Source of the DNA: a virus
DNA: 40,724 bases
IMG/VR virus record: IMGVR_UViG_3300037245_000452
Span: 1-40,724 of that record
Strand: one strand, 5' to 3'
Below the pieces are notes generated by a model that saw only the letters and a list, made by a program, of their open reading frames with translations, made no database searches and was not told where the DNA came from. Shown here one piece after another: positions 6,243 to 14,042 of the stretch. A program made the position numbers and the translations under genes. Every line of letters begins with the position of its first letter. Within the stretch, counting starts at the first letter, position 1.

Positions 6243-7455
6243 TATGTTCAGGCATTCACTGCCGGGCGTTGAGAAGCCTCACCGCATCTACGGCATTGAG
6301 GGCATTGAACTGCCAGCGTTAGTACAGTTTGTAGAATGCTTAGACCAAGATTTCTCCGTTTACGGTTCAGCAATGCCCGATATGCATCTCGGTTATACCA
6401 TGCCCATTGGTGGCGTGATCTTAACGAAACCGGAGTATCTGGTACCTTCGTGGGTCGGCTACGATATTGGCTGCGGTATGTATTCCGTGAGGACTGGCTT
6501 TAATACGTGGAAAGTCAAGGACGCTGCCCAACGAATCTTTGCAAACATTTACCGGAGAATCCCGGTAGGATTTAAGCATCATGTCAATGCACAGAAATGG
6601 CGGTCTTTAACAGACGGTAATATGCCGATGTCAAAGACTCTGGAAAAGTTGTTTATCGAAAAGAAGGGACTCCATCAATTAGGAACGCTCGGAGGCGGCA
6701 ACCATTTCATCGAGATCGGTGTCGGCATGGATAATAGGGTCAGCGTAACCGTTCACAGTGGAAGTCGTGGTATAGGGCATGCTGTGGCCTCTCATTACAT
6801 GCGTGAAGCCTGTTTCTTCGCCACCGGCCAGCGTAAACTTTCAGAGGGCAGCTTTCCTTTGGATGGTGGGTCGATGGACAAGAATCAATTTCATGCCTTT
6901 TACGACTATCAGTATGATATGAAATTCTGTCTGGAGTTTGCCCTACGGAACCGGGTGCTGATCGCTGAGGCTGTTGTTAAAGCCATACAGGAAGAGGCCC
7001 CCAGCGGAGAGGCCGACTTCAAAAATGCAATTAACAAAAATCATAATCATGCGGAGTATCACACTATCACCCCTTGGGGCGCTGGCTGGATACACCGGAA
7101 GGGAGCAACAAATGCTGAAAGAGGAATGTCAGGAGTTATACCGGGCAACATGCGGGACGGGGTCTTTATTGTCGAAGGAAGAGGCGTTGCAGATTCACTG
7201 TACTCGTCTTCTCATGGAGCCGGTCGTATCTGTAGTCGAGTTGAGGCGGGTCTTAAAAAGGCTCCCATGGTGGAACGCTTGGCGGCTTTGGATACCTTTA
7301 CAGATCAGATGGAAGGTATACAAGCTAAGGTTGGACTGGATACGCTGGATGAGAATCCAATGGCTTATAAACCTATCCTCAGAGTTCTCGAAAACCAACG
7401 GGACCTATGTTCAATAGAGGATCACATCAAACCAATCATCAACATAAAAGCTTAG
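6220..7455 (+). CDS. rtcB: RNA ligase RtcB (3'-phosphate/5'-OH joining)
   Basis: RtcB joins RNA 2',3'-cyclic phosphate or 3'-phosphate ends to 5'-OH ends using GTP and Mn2+. The metal ligands are recognisable: D-I-G-C-G (Asp82, Cys85), G-G-G-N-H (His162), V-H-S-G-S-R-G (His179) and H-N-H-A-E (His275). The guanylylated His sits in S-S-H-G-A-G-R (His332). The product is 411 residues, near the usual size, with no intein. The start at 6220 has GGAGG at 6206-6210 inside the phosphoesterase gene. No archease gene was seen nearby. In a phage this enzyme would most plausibly mend tRNAs or mRNAs cleaved by defence ribonucleases that leave 5'-OH ends. Confidence 0.92.
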   Translation: MTLKTSTDMFRHSLPGVEKPHRIYGIEGIELPALVQFVECLDQDFSVYGSAMPDMHLGYTMPIGGVILTKPEYLVPSWVGYDIGCGMYSVRTGFNTWKVKDAAQRIFANIYRRIPVGFKHHVNAQKWRSLTDGNMPMSKTLEKLFIEKKGLHQLGTLGGGNHFIEIGVGMDNRVSVTVHSGSRGIGHAVASHYMREACFFATGQRKLSEGSFPLDGGSMDKNQFHAFYDYQYDMKFCLEFALRNRVLIAEAVVKAIQEEAPSGEADFKNAINKNHNHAEYHTITPWGAGWIHRKGATNAERGMSGVIPGNMRDGVFIVEGRGVADSLYSSSHGAGRICSRVEAGLKKAPMVERLAALDTFTDQMEGIQAKVGLDTLDENPMAYKPILRVLENQRDLCSIEDHIKPIINIKA

Positions 7456-7467
7456 GAGGGAATCAAT

Positions 7468-8007
7468 ATGTGTATGTCAATAGTTAAAGAAAACATGAAG
7501 ACATTGAATCGCAAACCGATCTATGGCTTCAAAAGTGTCAAGGTCTACAGTCAAAAAGAGTTTGGCCCACTCTACATTAACCAACAGGACCGCTGGATAA
7601 AAGGTGAGTGGTACAAGCCTAATTATCAAAGGATTCATAGCTGGGAAAGCGTCAAGACTGGCCGCCGTGTAACGCACAGCGGTATCTATTCAGCCATTAT
7701 TATGCTGTTGCGTAAGGTGCGTGGCTCTTCTTTAGCTCAGGTGCGACCTATGATTGACAGCGGCAATTATGCCTCAAATTATGAGTGTGGCTTTCACTTC
7801 TTTACAGATGTCCATCAGGCAGACCTTTGGCAGCGAAATCACTATCCAAATGCGGCCAACCGGAAGCTGGTTCTCTGCGAGTTCACGGGAGTCACCGCAG
7901 TTGGTAGTCAGTGGAATCAGGAAGTCAAAGTGGCCCGGCGCATGCGGATCATAAAGATCATTAACCGTTCACAGCTTGGAAAACTTATGGAGGAAATCAA
8001 TGGATAA
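7468..8007 (+). CDS. Hypothetical protein downstream of rtcB, 179 aa
   Basis: A GGAGGG site precedes ATG 7468. The protein is basic and appears alpha/beta. It has a conserved-looking C-G-F-H-F-F-T-D-V-H-Q-A-D segment near residues 108-120; many phage proteins of unknown function have a similar G-F-H box. Its position between rtcB and a zinc-ribbon gene suggests co-expression with the RNA-repair pair. I cannot assign a reaction. Confidence 0.6.
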   Translation: MCMSIVKENMKTLNRKPIYGFKSVKVYSQKEFGPLYINQQDRWIKGEWYKPNYQRIHSWESVKTGRRVTHSGIYSAIIMLLRKVRGSSLAQVRPMIDSGNYASNYECGFHFFTDVHQADLWQRNHYPNAANRKLVLCEFTGVTAVGSQWNQEVKVARRMRIIKIINRSQLGKLMEEING

Positions 8008-8245
8008 AGTCGAGATCAGTAACATTGAAAAGAGAAACCCGGTGTTTGCTTGTGAGGGCTGTGCCTACGCCACTCGCTGGATCGCCACCGGATGGGTATG
8101 CCCCGTATACGCAGACCCGCTTAAGACTTATGGGATCAGGAATTTCGGCACCTGTCCTAACAATAAACCCGTTGCTGAATTAACTGCACAGGAAAAGCAG
8201 AAGATCAGAGTCGGCCAACAGAAAACCAAAAGCTTTCGGAGGTAG
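8000..8245 (+). CDS. Small zinc-binding-type protein, 81 aa
   Basis: GGAGG at 7989-7993 supports the start at 8000, overlapping the previous gene by eight bases. The Cys pattern is C-x2-C near residues 17-20, then V-C-P near 33 and T-C-P near 53. The spacing fits one zinc site in a fold of about 50 residues. The tail is basic (K-S-F-R-R). Function is unknown. Confidence 0.6.
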   Translation: MDKVEISNIEKRNPVFACEGCAYATRWIATGWVCPVYADPLKTYGIRNFGTCPNNKPVAELTAQEKQKIRVGQQKTKSFRR

Positions 8246-8248
8246 GAT

Positions 8249-9460
8249 ATGAATAATATGTCATTGCTGAAAGGCATGCTTCGCCGGGACCTATTTAATA
8301 AGTACTCAAAGACTCTCTTCCTAATCCCTAATCTGGAGAAGGAAGTAAAGGACCTGTTGGTAGCATGCTCTAAGTACTACAAACAGTACGATGACAAAGA
8401 GTCCATGACTGTGGATGAACTGAGGGCGCATTTCTTCTATCTCAACCCGCAGCTAAAAGACAAAGCAATGGTGGAAGCTACGCTTGACGGTTTAGCTAAT
8501 GCTGAGATCGGGAATGAGGATCTTCTGGTGACCATTCTAAATCAGGTAGTCGAGCAGCATATCAGTTCGGAGATCGGGCAGATCGCTCAGGAGGTAGTGC
8601 AAGAACAGCGCTCCACTGGCATTGACGACATACGTGATCTGCTGTCCCGGTATGATGAAATTGTGGGTGCTGTAGACGCAATCGACAATGATGTCTGCGA
8701 TATGCCCATTCGTGAACTCTTTGCATCTGTGACTGGAGAGGGCCTGACGTTTCGCTTACCGTTCTTAAAGGAAACGTATGGTCTATTGCGGCCCGGTACG
8801 CTGGGCCATATCTTTGCCCGACCGGATGCTGGTAAGACTTCGCTGGCGTTGCAGGAGCTAACGTTCTTCGCACATCAGCTTGACGGTAGGCCGGGCTTAT
8901 ACCTTAACAATGAAGAAGGCATCAATCGGATTAAAGCAAGGGCTATGTCTTCATGCCTTAAATGGACACCGGAGCAGATCATGATGAACTATGATAAGGC
9001 TGAAGCGGTATGGCTCAAATGGAAAGGTGACAATCTTAAGTTTATTGGTTCAATCACCCATATCTCACAGGTCATTGAGAAGCTTGAGAAGTACAATCCC
9101 CGTGTAGTTATAATCGATCAGGGGCCGAAGATTGACATCTATGGGAAGGCCGAAGGTACGGCCCGGTTGCAGATTCTATACAATCAGTTTAGATCGCTGG
9201 CTGACAAATATGACACTTCGATCATCACGCTGGGTCAGGCAGACAATGCTGCGGAGAACCGTAAGTACCTAAGCCTCAACAACATGGATCATTCTAAAGT
9301 CGCCATTCCCGGCGAGTTAGACTGGTCTTTCGGCATAGGAAAAGTCGATGCAGAGGGACTGGAAGAGGTCCGGTTCTTTTCAAGTTGTAAAAATAAACTA
9401 ACTGGCCGGTACGGAAGAGGGGAAGCTCTCTTTCACATTGACAAATGCCGGTTCGAATAG
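8249..9460 (+). CDS. Replicative DNA helicase, DnaB/T7 gp4 C-terminal type
   Basis: This is a RecA-fold hexameric helicase that should unwind DNA ahead of the phage polymerase. Residues 1-150 form a helical N-terminal domain. Walker A is A-R-P-D-A-G-K-T-S with the nucleotide-binding Lys at 196. Walker B is R-V-V-I-I-D-Q near 290, and a T-L-G-Q-A-D motif follows near 330. The end of the protein, G-R-G-E-A-L-F-H-I-D, is typical of phage helicases. No primase domain is attached; the primase is encoded at 4132-4941. It lies just upstream of the nucleotidase and polymerase genes. Confidence 0.87.
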   Translation: MNNMSLLKGMLRRDLFNKYSKTLFLIPNLEKEVKDLLVACSKYYKQYDDKESMTVDELRAHFFYLNPQLKDKAMVEATLDGLANAEIGNEDLLVTILNQVVEQHISSEIGQIAQEVVQEQRSTGIDDIRDLLSRYDEIVGAVDAIDNDVCDMPIRELFASVTGEGLTFRLPFLKETYGLLRPGTLGHIFARPDAGKTSLALQELTFFAHQLDGRPGLYLNNEEGINRIKARAMSSCLKWTPEQIMMNYDKAEAVWLKWKGDNLKFIGSITHISQVIEKLEKYNPRVVIIDQGPKIDIYGKAEGTARLQILYNQFRSLADKYDTSIITLGQADNAAENRKYLSLNNMDHSKVAIPGELDWSFGIGKVDAEGLEEVRFFSSCKNKLTGRYGRGEALFHIDKCRFE

Positions 9461-9468
9461 GAGGGCTT

Positions 9469-10005
9469 ATGTTTAAACAATTGTTTTTAGATATGGACGG
9501 CGTTATCGTTGACTTCGATGGTGGAGTCCGTAAGCGCTATGGCGTTGACTGGTATCCGACTGAGTGGGCAATTCCGTATAAAGAGTTTGGTACCGACTTC
9601 AAGACCTTTTGGTCAAACCTTGATACCGCTTCCTTTTGGAACAAACTTGACTGGATGCCCGATGGTAAACGCATACAGACCATTGTAGAGCCGATGCGAC
9701 CCATCATTCTCACCGCAGCCGTCATGCCCTTTGCTGCGGCGGGTAAGCAGATGTGGTTGAAGCGAGAGTATCCTGACATCTACAAAGACAAACGTTTCAT
9801 CATTGCTGGTGGCCATGAAACCAAGGCCGCCGTGGCCGGGCCGGGTAAAATCCTTATCGATGATAAGAACGAAAACATCGATGAATGGGAAAAGAACGGC
9901 GGCATGGGCATTCTGTATCCCCGCCCATGGAATCGCAACGCTGACCATCCCTATCCGCTGGAGTATTTAATCGGCATGCTTATGCACCATATGGGAGGCA
10001 AGTAA
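9469..10005 (+). CDS. HAD-superfamily 5'(3')-deoxyribonucleotidase-like protein
   Basis: The start at 9469 follows AGGAGGG, nine bases after the helicase stop. The HAD motif I is F-L-D-M-D-G-V with the nucleophile Asp8 and acid/base Asp10. Motif II is I-L-T-A-A near residue 82, and the late D-D-K-N-E-N near 130 supplies the metal acidic pair. Length (178 aa) and layout fit the phage NT5C-like family that dephosphorylates deoxynucleoside monophosphates. It shares one base with the polymerase start, which supports a role in nucleotide management during replication. Confidence 0.75.
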   Translation: MFKQLFLDMDGVIVDFDGGVRKRYGVDWYPTEWAIPYKEFGTDFKTFWSNLDTASFWNKLDWMPDGKRIQTIVEPMRPIILTAAVMPFAAAGKQMWLKREYPDIYKDKRFIIAGGHETKAAVAGPGKILIDDKNENIDEWEKNGGMGILYPRPWNRNADHPYPLEYLIGMLMHHMGGK

Positions 10006-11939
10006 TGAGGACGTTAGCGGTCGATGTGGAAACCACCAAACGACCAGTTATGCATCCGTGGCAAAAGGAAGCCCGGCTAATTACGGTTGGGCTTGCTGGT
10101 GAAAACGGCTGGAGGAAAACGTGGGTACTGGATCATAAAGAACTGGAAGCCTACGAATCATTAGATGATGCCAAGACTCAACGTGAGAAGTTAGATGAGA
10201 TACAGGCCCATATTATGACAGCCAACCGGCTGGTGGGTCATAACATCAAATTTGATTTGAATTGGTTGAGTCATGTCGGAATCGAGTATGGTCACTGCAA
10301 GGTCTGGTGTACGCAGATTGCGGAGTATCTTCTGGAGGCCCAGCGTATTGGCCACCTGAGCTTGGGAGAACTATCAAAGAAGTATTTGAATATTGATAAG
10401 ATCGACCTTGTGAAAACGTTTTGGGATGCCGGGTACGAAACTGACGAAATCCCGTTGCGGATACTTCTGCCATACCTTGAGCAGGATTGTATAAATGCTC
10501 TGGCCATTTATCAGAGGCAAGTGCCATTGATCAAGCAGGAGAAACTACAGGCTGTAGCAGCTATTCAGAACCAGAATGTGATCGTACTTTCGGAGATCGA
10601 GCGGAACGGAATGCTACTGGATATTGATGAAGCTGTGCTGCATGTCAAAAACCTCACGCTTAAGATACAGGTGCTTGACACGGATATCATGTTGGCATTT
10701 GGTGAGAAGATCAACCTGAACAGCAAGGCCGAGTTATCAGCGGCTTTGTATGGCGGCAAGGTCAAACGTCATAAAGAAGTGTGGGTCCAGAAAACGTTGA
10801 AGACGAAACCCGAAACCACATATCGCATGAAGCTGGAGCCTTACATTCAAGTGATTAAAGGGATCGGCTTTCAGATCAACAAAAAGAAGTTGAAGACGGC
10901 CAGAGAGGGAGTCTACCGGACTGATAAAGGAACCATCCAATACCTGAAAGCAAAAACCAAAGGCCAGCGTAACCTCAAGAAGTGGCTTATACAGCGCTCA
11001 GGGGCCGATCAGGCACTTAAAACGCTTAAGGGTAAGGAAGGTAAGGGCCTTTTACGAAAGGTCCAGCATGACGGTCTGGTGCATCCTCAATACAACATGA
11101 CCGTGACCAAGACTGGCCGCTATAGCTCGAAGGACCCCAATGGCCAGAACCTTCCCCGTGAAGGTACCAGCCCGATCAAGCTTTCGTTTGTATCTCGGCT
11201 GGGCAAGATTCTGGAAGTGGATATCAGCAAAGCTGAATGGGTGGCCGTAGCAGTGCTATGCCGTGACCCTGAAATGATGCGTGAAATTCATGCGGGGATT
11301 GATCCCCATACTGAAAACGCCATTCAATTCTTTAAAGCTGACCCGGCTGATGCCAAGAAGTTTGACAAGATCAGAACCACTGCCAAGATCATGACCTTTA
11401 GATTGATTTATGGCGGCTCTGCGTATTCATTTTACATGGACCCGAAAATGCCTAATTACTCTCTGAAGTTTTGGGAGGAAGTGGTCGCAGCCTTTTATGA
11501 GAAGTATAAGGTTCTGGCAGCATGGCAAGCAGAGAACATCCGTTTGGTCTACAGACAGCAGGGTAGACTGGTTAATCCTACGGGCCGCATCTTTCGTTTC
11601 TATAAAGGAAACAAAGGATACAGACCGCAGCAGATTAAAAACTTTCCGGTGCAGTCATTTGCAACCGCTGACATTATGCCGTTGGCTACTGCAATGATCT
11701 ATAGAGAGTTTAAGCGCCGGGCCTTCAAGTCATTGCTGATTGGACAGGTTCATGATTCTCTAATCTTTGATGCCTTGGAATCGGAAATGGTAGAGATTGC
11801 CAATATGTGTATTGATATCTTTGAGAAGCTACCAGCAGCAGTCATGCAGCTATGGCCGCATATCAACTTCGATATGCCTATGACTGGTGATGCCAAGGTG
11901 GGCGACTCTTGGGGTGATCTCCATGAACTAAAACTATAA
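10005..11939 (+). CDS. Family A DNA polymerase with 3'-5' exonuclease (T7-like)
   Basis: This is the phage replicative polymerase. The proofreading domain has exo I D-V-E-T (Asp7, Glu9), exo II N-I-K-F-D (Asp84) and exo III Y-L-E-Q-D (Tyr157, Asp161). The polymerase has motif A V-D-I-S-K-A-E (Asp406), motif B R-T-T-A-K-x3-F-x3-Y-G (Lys461, Phe465, Tyr469) and motif C Q-V-H-D-S (His583, Asp584). Phe465 corresponds to Phe762 of E. coli Pol I, not to Tyr526 of T7 polymerase, so it should discriminate against dideoxynucleotides. Motif A ends E-W-V, not the usual E-L-R. The length of 644 residues suits the family. Confidence 0.92.
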   Translation: MRTLAVDVETTKRPVMHPWQKEARLITVGLAGENGWRKTWVLDHKELEAYESLDDAKTQREKLDEIQAHIMTANRLVGHNIKFDLNWLSHVGIEYGHCKVWCTQIAEYLLEAQRIGHLSLGELSKKYLNIDKIDLVKTFWDAGYETDEIPLRILLPYLEQDCINALAIYQRQVPLIKQEKLQAVAAIQNQNVIVLSEIERNGMLLDIDEAVLHVKNLTLKIQVLDTDIMLAFGEKINLNSKAELSAALYGGKVKRHKEVWVQKTLKTKPETTYRMKLEPYIQVIKGIGFQINKKKLKTAREGVYRTDKGTIQYLKAKTKGQRNLKKWLIQRSGADQALKTLKGKEGKGLLRKVQHDGLVHPQYNMTVTKTGRYSSKDPNGQNLPREGTSPIKLSFVSRLGKILEVDISKAEWVAVAVLCRDPEMMREIHAGIDPHTENAIQFFKADPADAKKFDKIRTTAKIMTFRLIYGGSAYSFYMDPKMPNYSLKFWEEVVAAFYEKYKVLAAWQAENIRLVYRQQGRLVNPTGRIFRFYKGNKGYRPQQIKNFPVQSFATADIMPLATAMIYREFKRRAFKSLLIGQVHDSLIFDALESEMVEIANMCIDIFEKLPAAVMQLWPHINFDMPMTGDAKVGDSWGDLHELKL

Positions 11940-11951
11940 GGAGAAATAGAA

Positions 11952-12296
11952 ATGAAAATGTCAAAAGCAGAAAAGCTTGCACAGGTAAAGGCCCGTCAAG
12001 CCGGTTATCGTTTTGGCTGGATTAATCGGATTCCCAAATTGGATATCCTTGGTCATGAAAATGTTATCCACCACCGTACCGGCATGGCCGCCAGCCTTTA
12101 TTTTAAAGTGGTAGGCCGTGTTGACCGGGATGCCAAACGTCCGTCAGTCACCGACATATCACAATACCTCAACATGACCCCGCCTACTTTCAACCGGGCG
12201 CTGAGGTTACGGGCTGAATTGTTGTTATGTAAATCGATGAAGCGAACTGAGCATAGCCAGCTTCATGCAGACGAAAGGAGTAAACATGTCAGATAA
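11952..12296 (+). CDS. Basic protein with possible helix-turn-helix, 114 aa
   Basis: AAGGAGAAA lies upstream of ATG 11952. The middle reads V-T-D-I-S-Q-Y-L-N-M-T-P-P-T-F-N-R-A-L, which fits a helix-turn-helix with the turn at N-M-T. The flanks are strongly basic. It could bind DNA at the replication fork or regulate this operon, but no specific family is recognised. It overlaps the next gene by 11 bases. Confidence 0.55.
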   Translation: MKMSKAEKLAQVKARQAGYRFGWINRIPKLDILGHENVIHHRTGMAASLYFKVVGRVDRDAKRPSVTDISQYLNMTPPTFNRALRLRAELLLCKSMKRTEHSQLHADERSKHVR

Positions 12297-12471
12297 CGAA
12301 GGGAAGTACACTGAGGCAACGGCAAAGGCAATGCTGAAGCGCCACAACATAACGGTTAAGGGTCGTGAGATCACCCTCAAACGATGTGGCATTCGCACGT
12401 GGGGAGCAATTGACTATCTCTGCAACACCCACAAATATCATTACATGAAGGAGGAACCGACCTATGGATAA
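12286..12471 (+). CDS. Small hypothetical protein, 61 aa
   Basis: The start at 12286 is chosen because AAAGGAG lies just upstream. An in-frame ATG at 12265 lacks such a site. The product is basic and contains the segment H-N-I-T-V-K-G-R-E-I-T-L-K and a later Y-L-C-N-T-H-K-Y-H-Y that could hold a metal. It overlaps the next gene by eight bases. Function is unknown. Confidence 0.55.
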   Translation: MSDNEGKYTEATAKAMLKRHNITVKGREITLKRCGIRTWGAIDYLCNTHKYHYMKEEPTYG

Positions 12472-12769
12472 AAAACAGTGTGAAATATGTGGGACCACGT
12501 TGTCCAGCTACAACAAGGGCAAGCGCTGCTTTACCCATACTGAAGGCAACGCCGTCATTGAGCGAACGCCGGTAACCCTTTGTACTTCCTATGATCGGAA
12601 TCGGTATGATAAGGACTTGGCTGAAGAGAATTTAATCCCGCAGCCCGGCTCCGTATCTTTCGATGATATGGCCTTTGAGAAACAGGTCATAGGCATTGTT
12701 AACAAAGACGGCAACCTTGATCTTTTTGATGAACCTTTAACGTTAGATGACATAGAAGAGGAGGAATAA
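12464..12769 (+). CDS. Small zinc-finger-like protein with acidic tail, 101 aa
   Basis: The N-terminus holds C-E-I-C-G (residues 6 and 9) and R-C-F-T-H (Cys near 22, His near 25), a C-x2-C...C-x2-H metal site. A polar region and a strongly acidic C-terminus (D-D-I-E-E-E-E) follow. AGGAGG lies 12 bases before the start. Its position before the SSB-like gene suggests a nucleic-acid-related or protein-binding role. Confidence 0.6.
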   Translation: MDKKQCEICGTTLSSYNKGKRCFTHTEGNAVIERTPVTLCTSYDRNRYDKDLAEENLIPQPGSVSFDDMAFEKQVIGIVNKDGNLDLFDEPLTLDDIEEEE

Positions 12770-12772
12770 TTT

Positions 12773-13423
12773 ATGATTGTTGAAATAACCAAACTCGAAA
12801 GAGGGACCATTGAATCCAAACAGGGCAAGACCTTGACCGGCTTAGCCGTGGAGGGAATCAAGATTGATGAGGACGGCAACGCTGGGGAAGAGTACGAGAA
12901 GTTCCTGATGGATTGGAAAAACCCTGACGAGATCGAAGTCATTGAAGGCGCTGGCGTAGGCTCCACTGTGGAGATCAGAAATGAGAAGGACGGACGTTTC
13001 TGGAATGTAACCGGCGCTGAGGTGGTTGAGTCTGGTGACGGCAAAGAGTCCGTAACCAACCCGCACGGGAAAGACGAAGAAGAGAAGGCACCCGCCAGTA
13101 ATACCAAGGCTCAGAGGCCCTCAGAGGCCCCTGTTGAGGTCGTACCAGCTATCCCAGCTAACGGCAGCTTTACTCGCCTTGAGGCCCTTAAACAGGCCGT
13201 GGCGTTAACTGACAGCATGCTGGCTTCTGATGAACGATTCAAGAAGCTGGTCCCTGCTGGAAAAGTCACAGATGGAATCATGCTTCAAATGACCCTTGAG
13301 AATGCCTCAAAGTTTGAGTCGTTTATTAAGGGTGAACTTAAACCGGAGGTCAAGTCTGATGCAACTGACTTGGACTCAAAACCTGTGGATGCAGACGAGC
13401 CTGAATTGCCGGGCGATGAATAA
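12773..13423 (+). CDS. Putative OB-fold / SSB-like protein with acidic C-terminus, 216 aa
   Basis: The first 90 residues look like a small OB barrel (I-V-E-I-T-K-L-E, G-S-T-V-E-I-R-N, F-W-N-V-T-G). A Lys/Glu/Pro-rich linker, about residues 100-130, connects this to a helical domain. The last residues (D-A-D-E-P-E-L-P-G-D-E) form an acidic tip like that of single-stranded DNA-binding proteins. Its location among polymerase and nuclease genes agrees. The assignment is from architecture and not a recognised signature. A perfect 10-bp tandem repeat sits in the linker at 13111-13130. Confidence 0.5.
   Translation: MIVEITKLERGTIESKQGKTLTGLAVEGIKIDEDGNAGEEYEKFLMDWKNPDEIEVIEGAGVGSTVEIRNEKDGRFWNVTGAEVVESGDGKESVTNPHGKDEEEKAPASNTKAQRPSEAPVEVVPAIPANGSFTRLEALKQAVALTDSMLASDERFKKLVPAGKVTDGIMLQMTLENASKFESFIKGELKPEVKSDATDLDSKPVDADEPELPGDE
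13111..13130 (+). repeat. Perfect 10-bp tandem repeat (TCAGAGGCCC x2)
   Basis: TCAGAGGCCC is present twice head to tail inside the linker of the SSB-like gene. The unit is not a multiple of three, so loss or gain of one copy would shift the reading frame. It encodes part of a flexible Pro/Glu-rich linker. Confidence 0.9.
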
Positions 13424-13432
13424 ACCGAGTTT

Positions 13433-13494
13433 CCCCGTTAGCGAAAAGGGATGCAGCTACGTCATTCGTGACAGGCTAACCCCCGTTAGCGGGG
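13433..13494 (+). promoter_or_regulatory. Leader with competing hairpins upstream of nuclease gene
   Basis: The 94-base gap between the SSB-like gene and the nuclease gene contains CCCCGTTAGCG twice, at 13433-13443 and 13481-13491. GCTAAC at 13475-13480 can pair with GTTAGC at 13437-13442 or with GTTAGC at 13485-13490 (four-base loop). Alternatively CCCCG at 13481-13485 pairs with CGGGG at 13490-13494. The last two helices share bases and exclude each other. No U-run follows, so it resembles an attenuator, processing site or translational switch more than a simple terminator. Function is inferred from structure alone. Confidence 0.5.
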
Positions 13495-13517
13495 AATTCT
13501 TTACCGAAAGGAACCCT

Positions 13518-14042
13518 ATGCAAAATTATCTGATACCGATAACATCGGCTATGTATGATCGAGCGTATACATTGGCCGAGCAGCAAGGGCGCTTGAAAGG
13601 TTCAATTCGGTTTGGGGCTGGCAATATCTACGGGTACCTTGGAGAGGAAATCTTCTGCAAGGCCTTCGACTGCCAACGGGTGAACGACTATGAACATGAC
13701 TTTGTAATCAACCGTTTTGACAAGGACATTAGGATTGATGTTAAAACCAAAATGACCACTGTCGAACCTAAACCTGAATATGAAGCGTCAGTCACTAAGA
13801 TGCCGAATCAGCAGGACACCGACATATACTTCTTTTGCCGGGTCCACAAAGACACCCGAAAGGGCTGGCTCATTGGCTGGGAATGGAGCGACATATTCTT
13901 TCTAACAGCGTACCTTAAGAACAAAGGCGACAAGGACCCTTCCAACGCAAACATTTGTAAGCGAACATGTTGGAACATTTTTCATAACCAACTGCAAAGT
14001 CCATGGGCTTTGTGCAGCTATATAGGAGATCGCACCATATGA
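13518..14042 (+). CDS. Putative PD-(D/E)XK endonuclease, 174 aa
   Basis: Residues about 33-80 read G-x-x-N-x-x-G-x-x-G-E-E, later H-D61, then I-D-V-K-T-K (Asp74, Lys76). This is the order of Glu, Asp and D-x-K expected for a PD-(D/E)XK nuclease core. The start at 13518 has GAAAGGA upstream. An in-frame ATG at 13416 would add 34 residues read through the hairpin leader but has a poor ribosome site. It is followed at once by two further nuclease-fold genes, so it likely acts on DNA during recombination or host DNA breakdown. The substrate is unknown. Confidence 0.65.
   Translation: MQNYLIPITSAMYDRAYTLAEQQGRLKGSIRFGAGNIYGYLGEEIFCKAFDCQRVNDYEHDFVINRFDKDIRIDVKTKMTTVEPKPEYEASVTKMPNQQDTDIYFFCRVHKDTRKGWLIGWEWSDIFFLTAYLKNKGDKDPSNANICKRTCWNIFHNQLQSPWALCSYIGDRTI

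Noticed and set aside
12589-13107. Long open frame on the minus strand opposite the SSB-like gene
   Set aside because: It is a shadow of an acidic coding region, is Ser-rich and lacks a ribosome site. All convincing genes here are on the + strand.
13131-13518. Slippage at the 10-bp repeat fusing the SSB-like protein to the nuclease
   Set aside because: Loss of one repeat leads into the nuclease frame, but that frame meets a TAA within about 80 bases, so no fusion would form.
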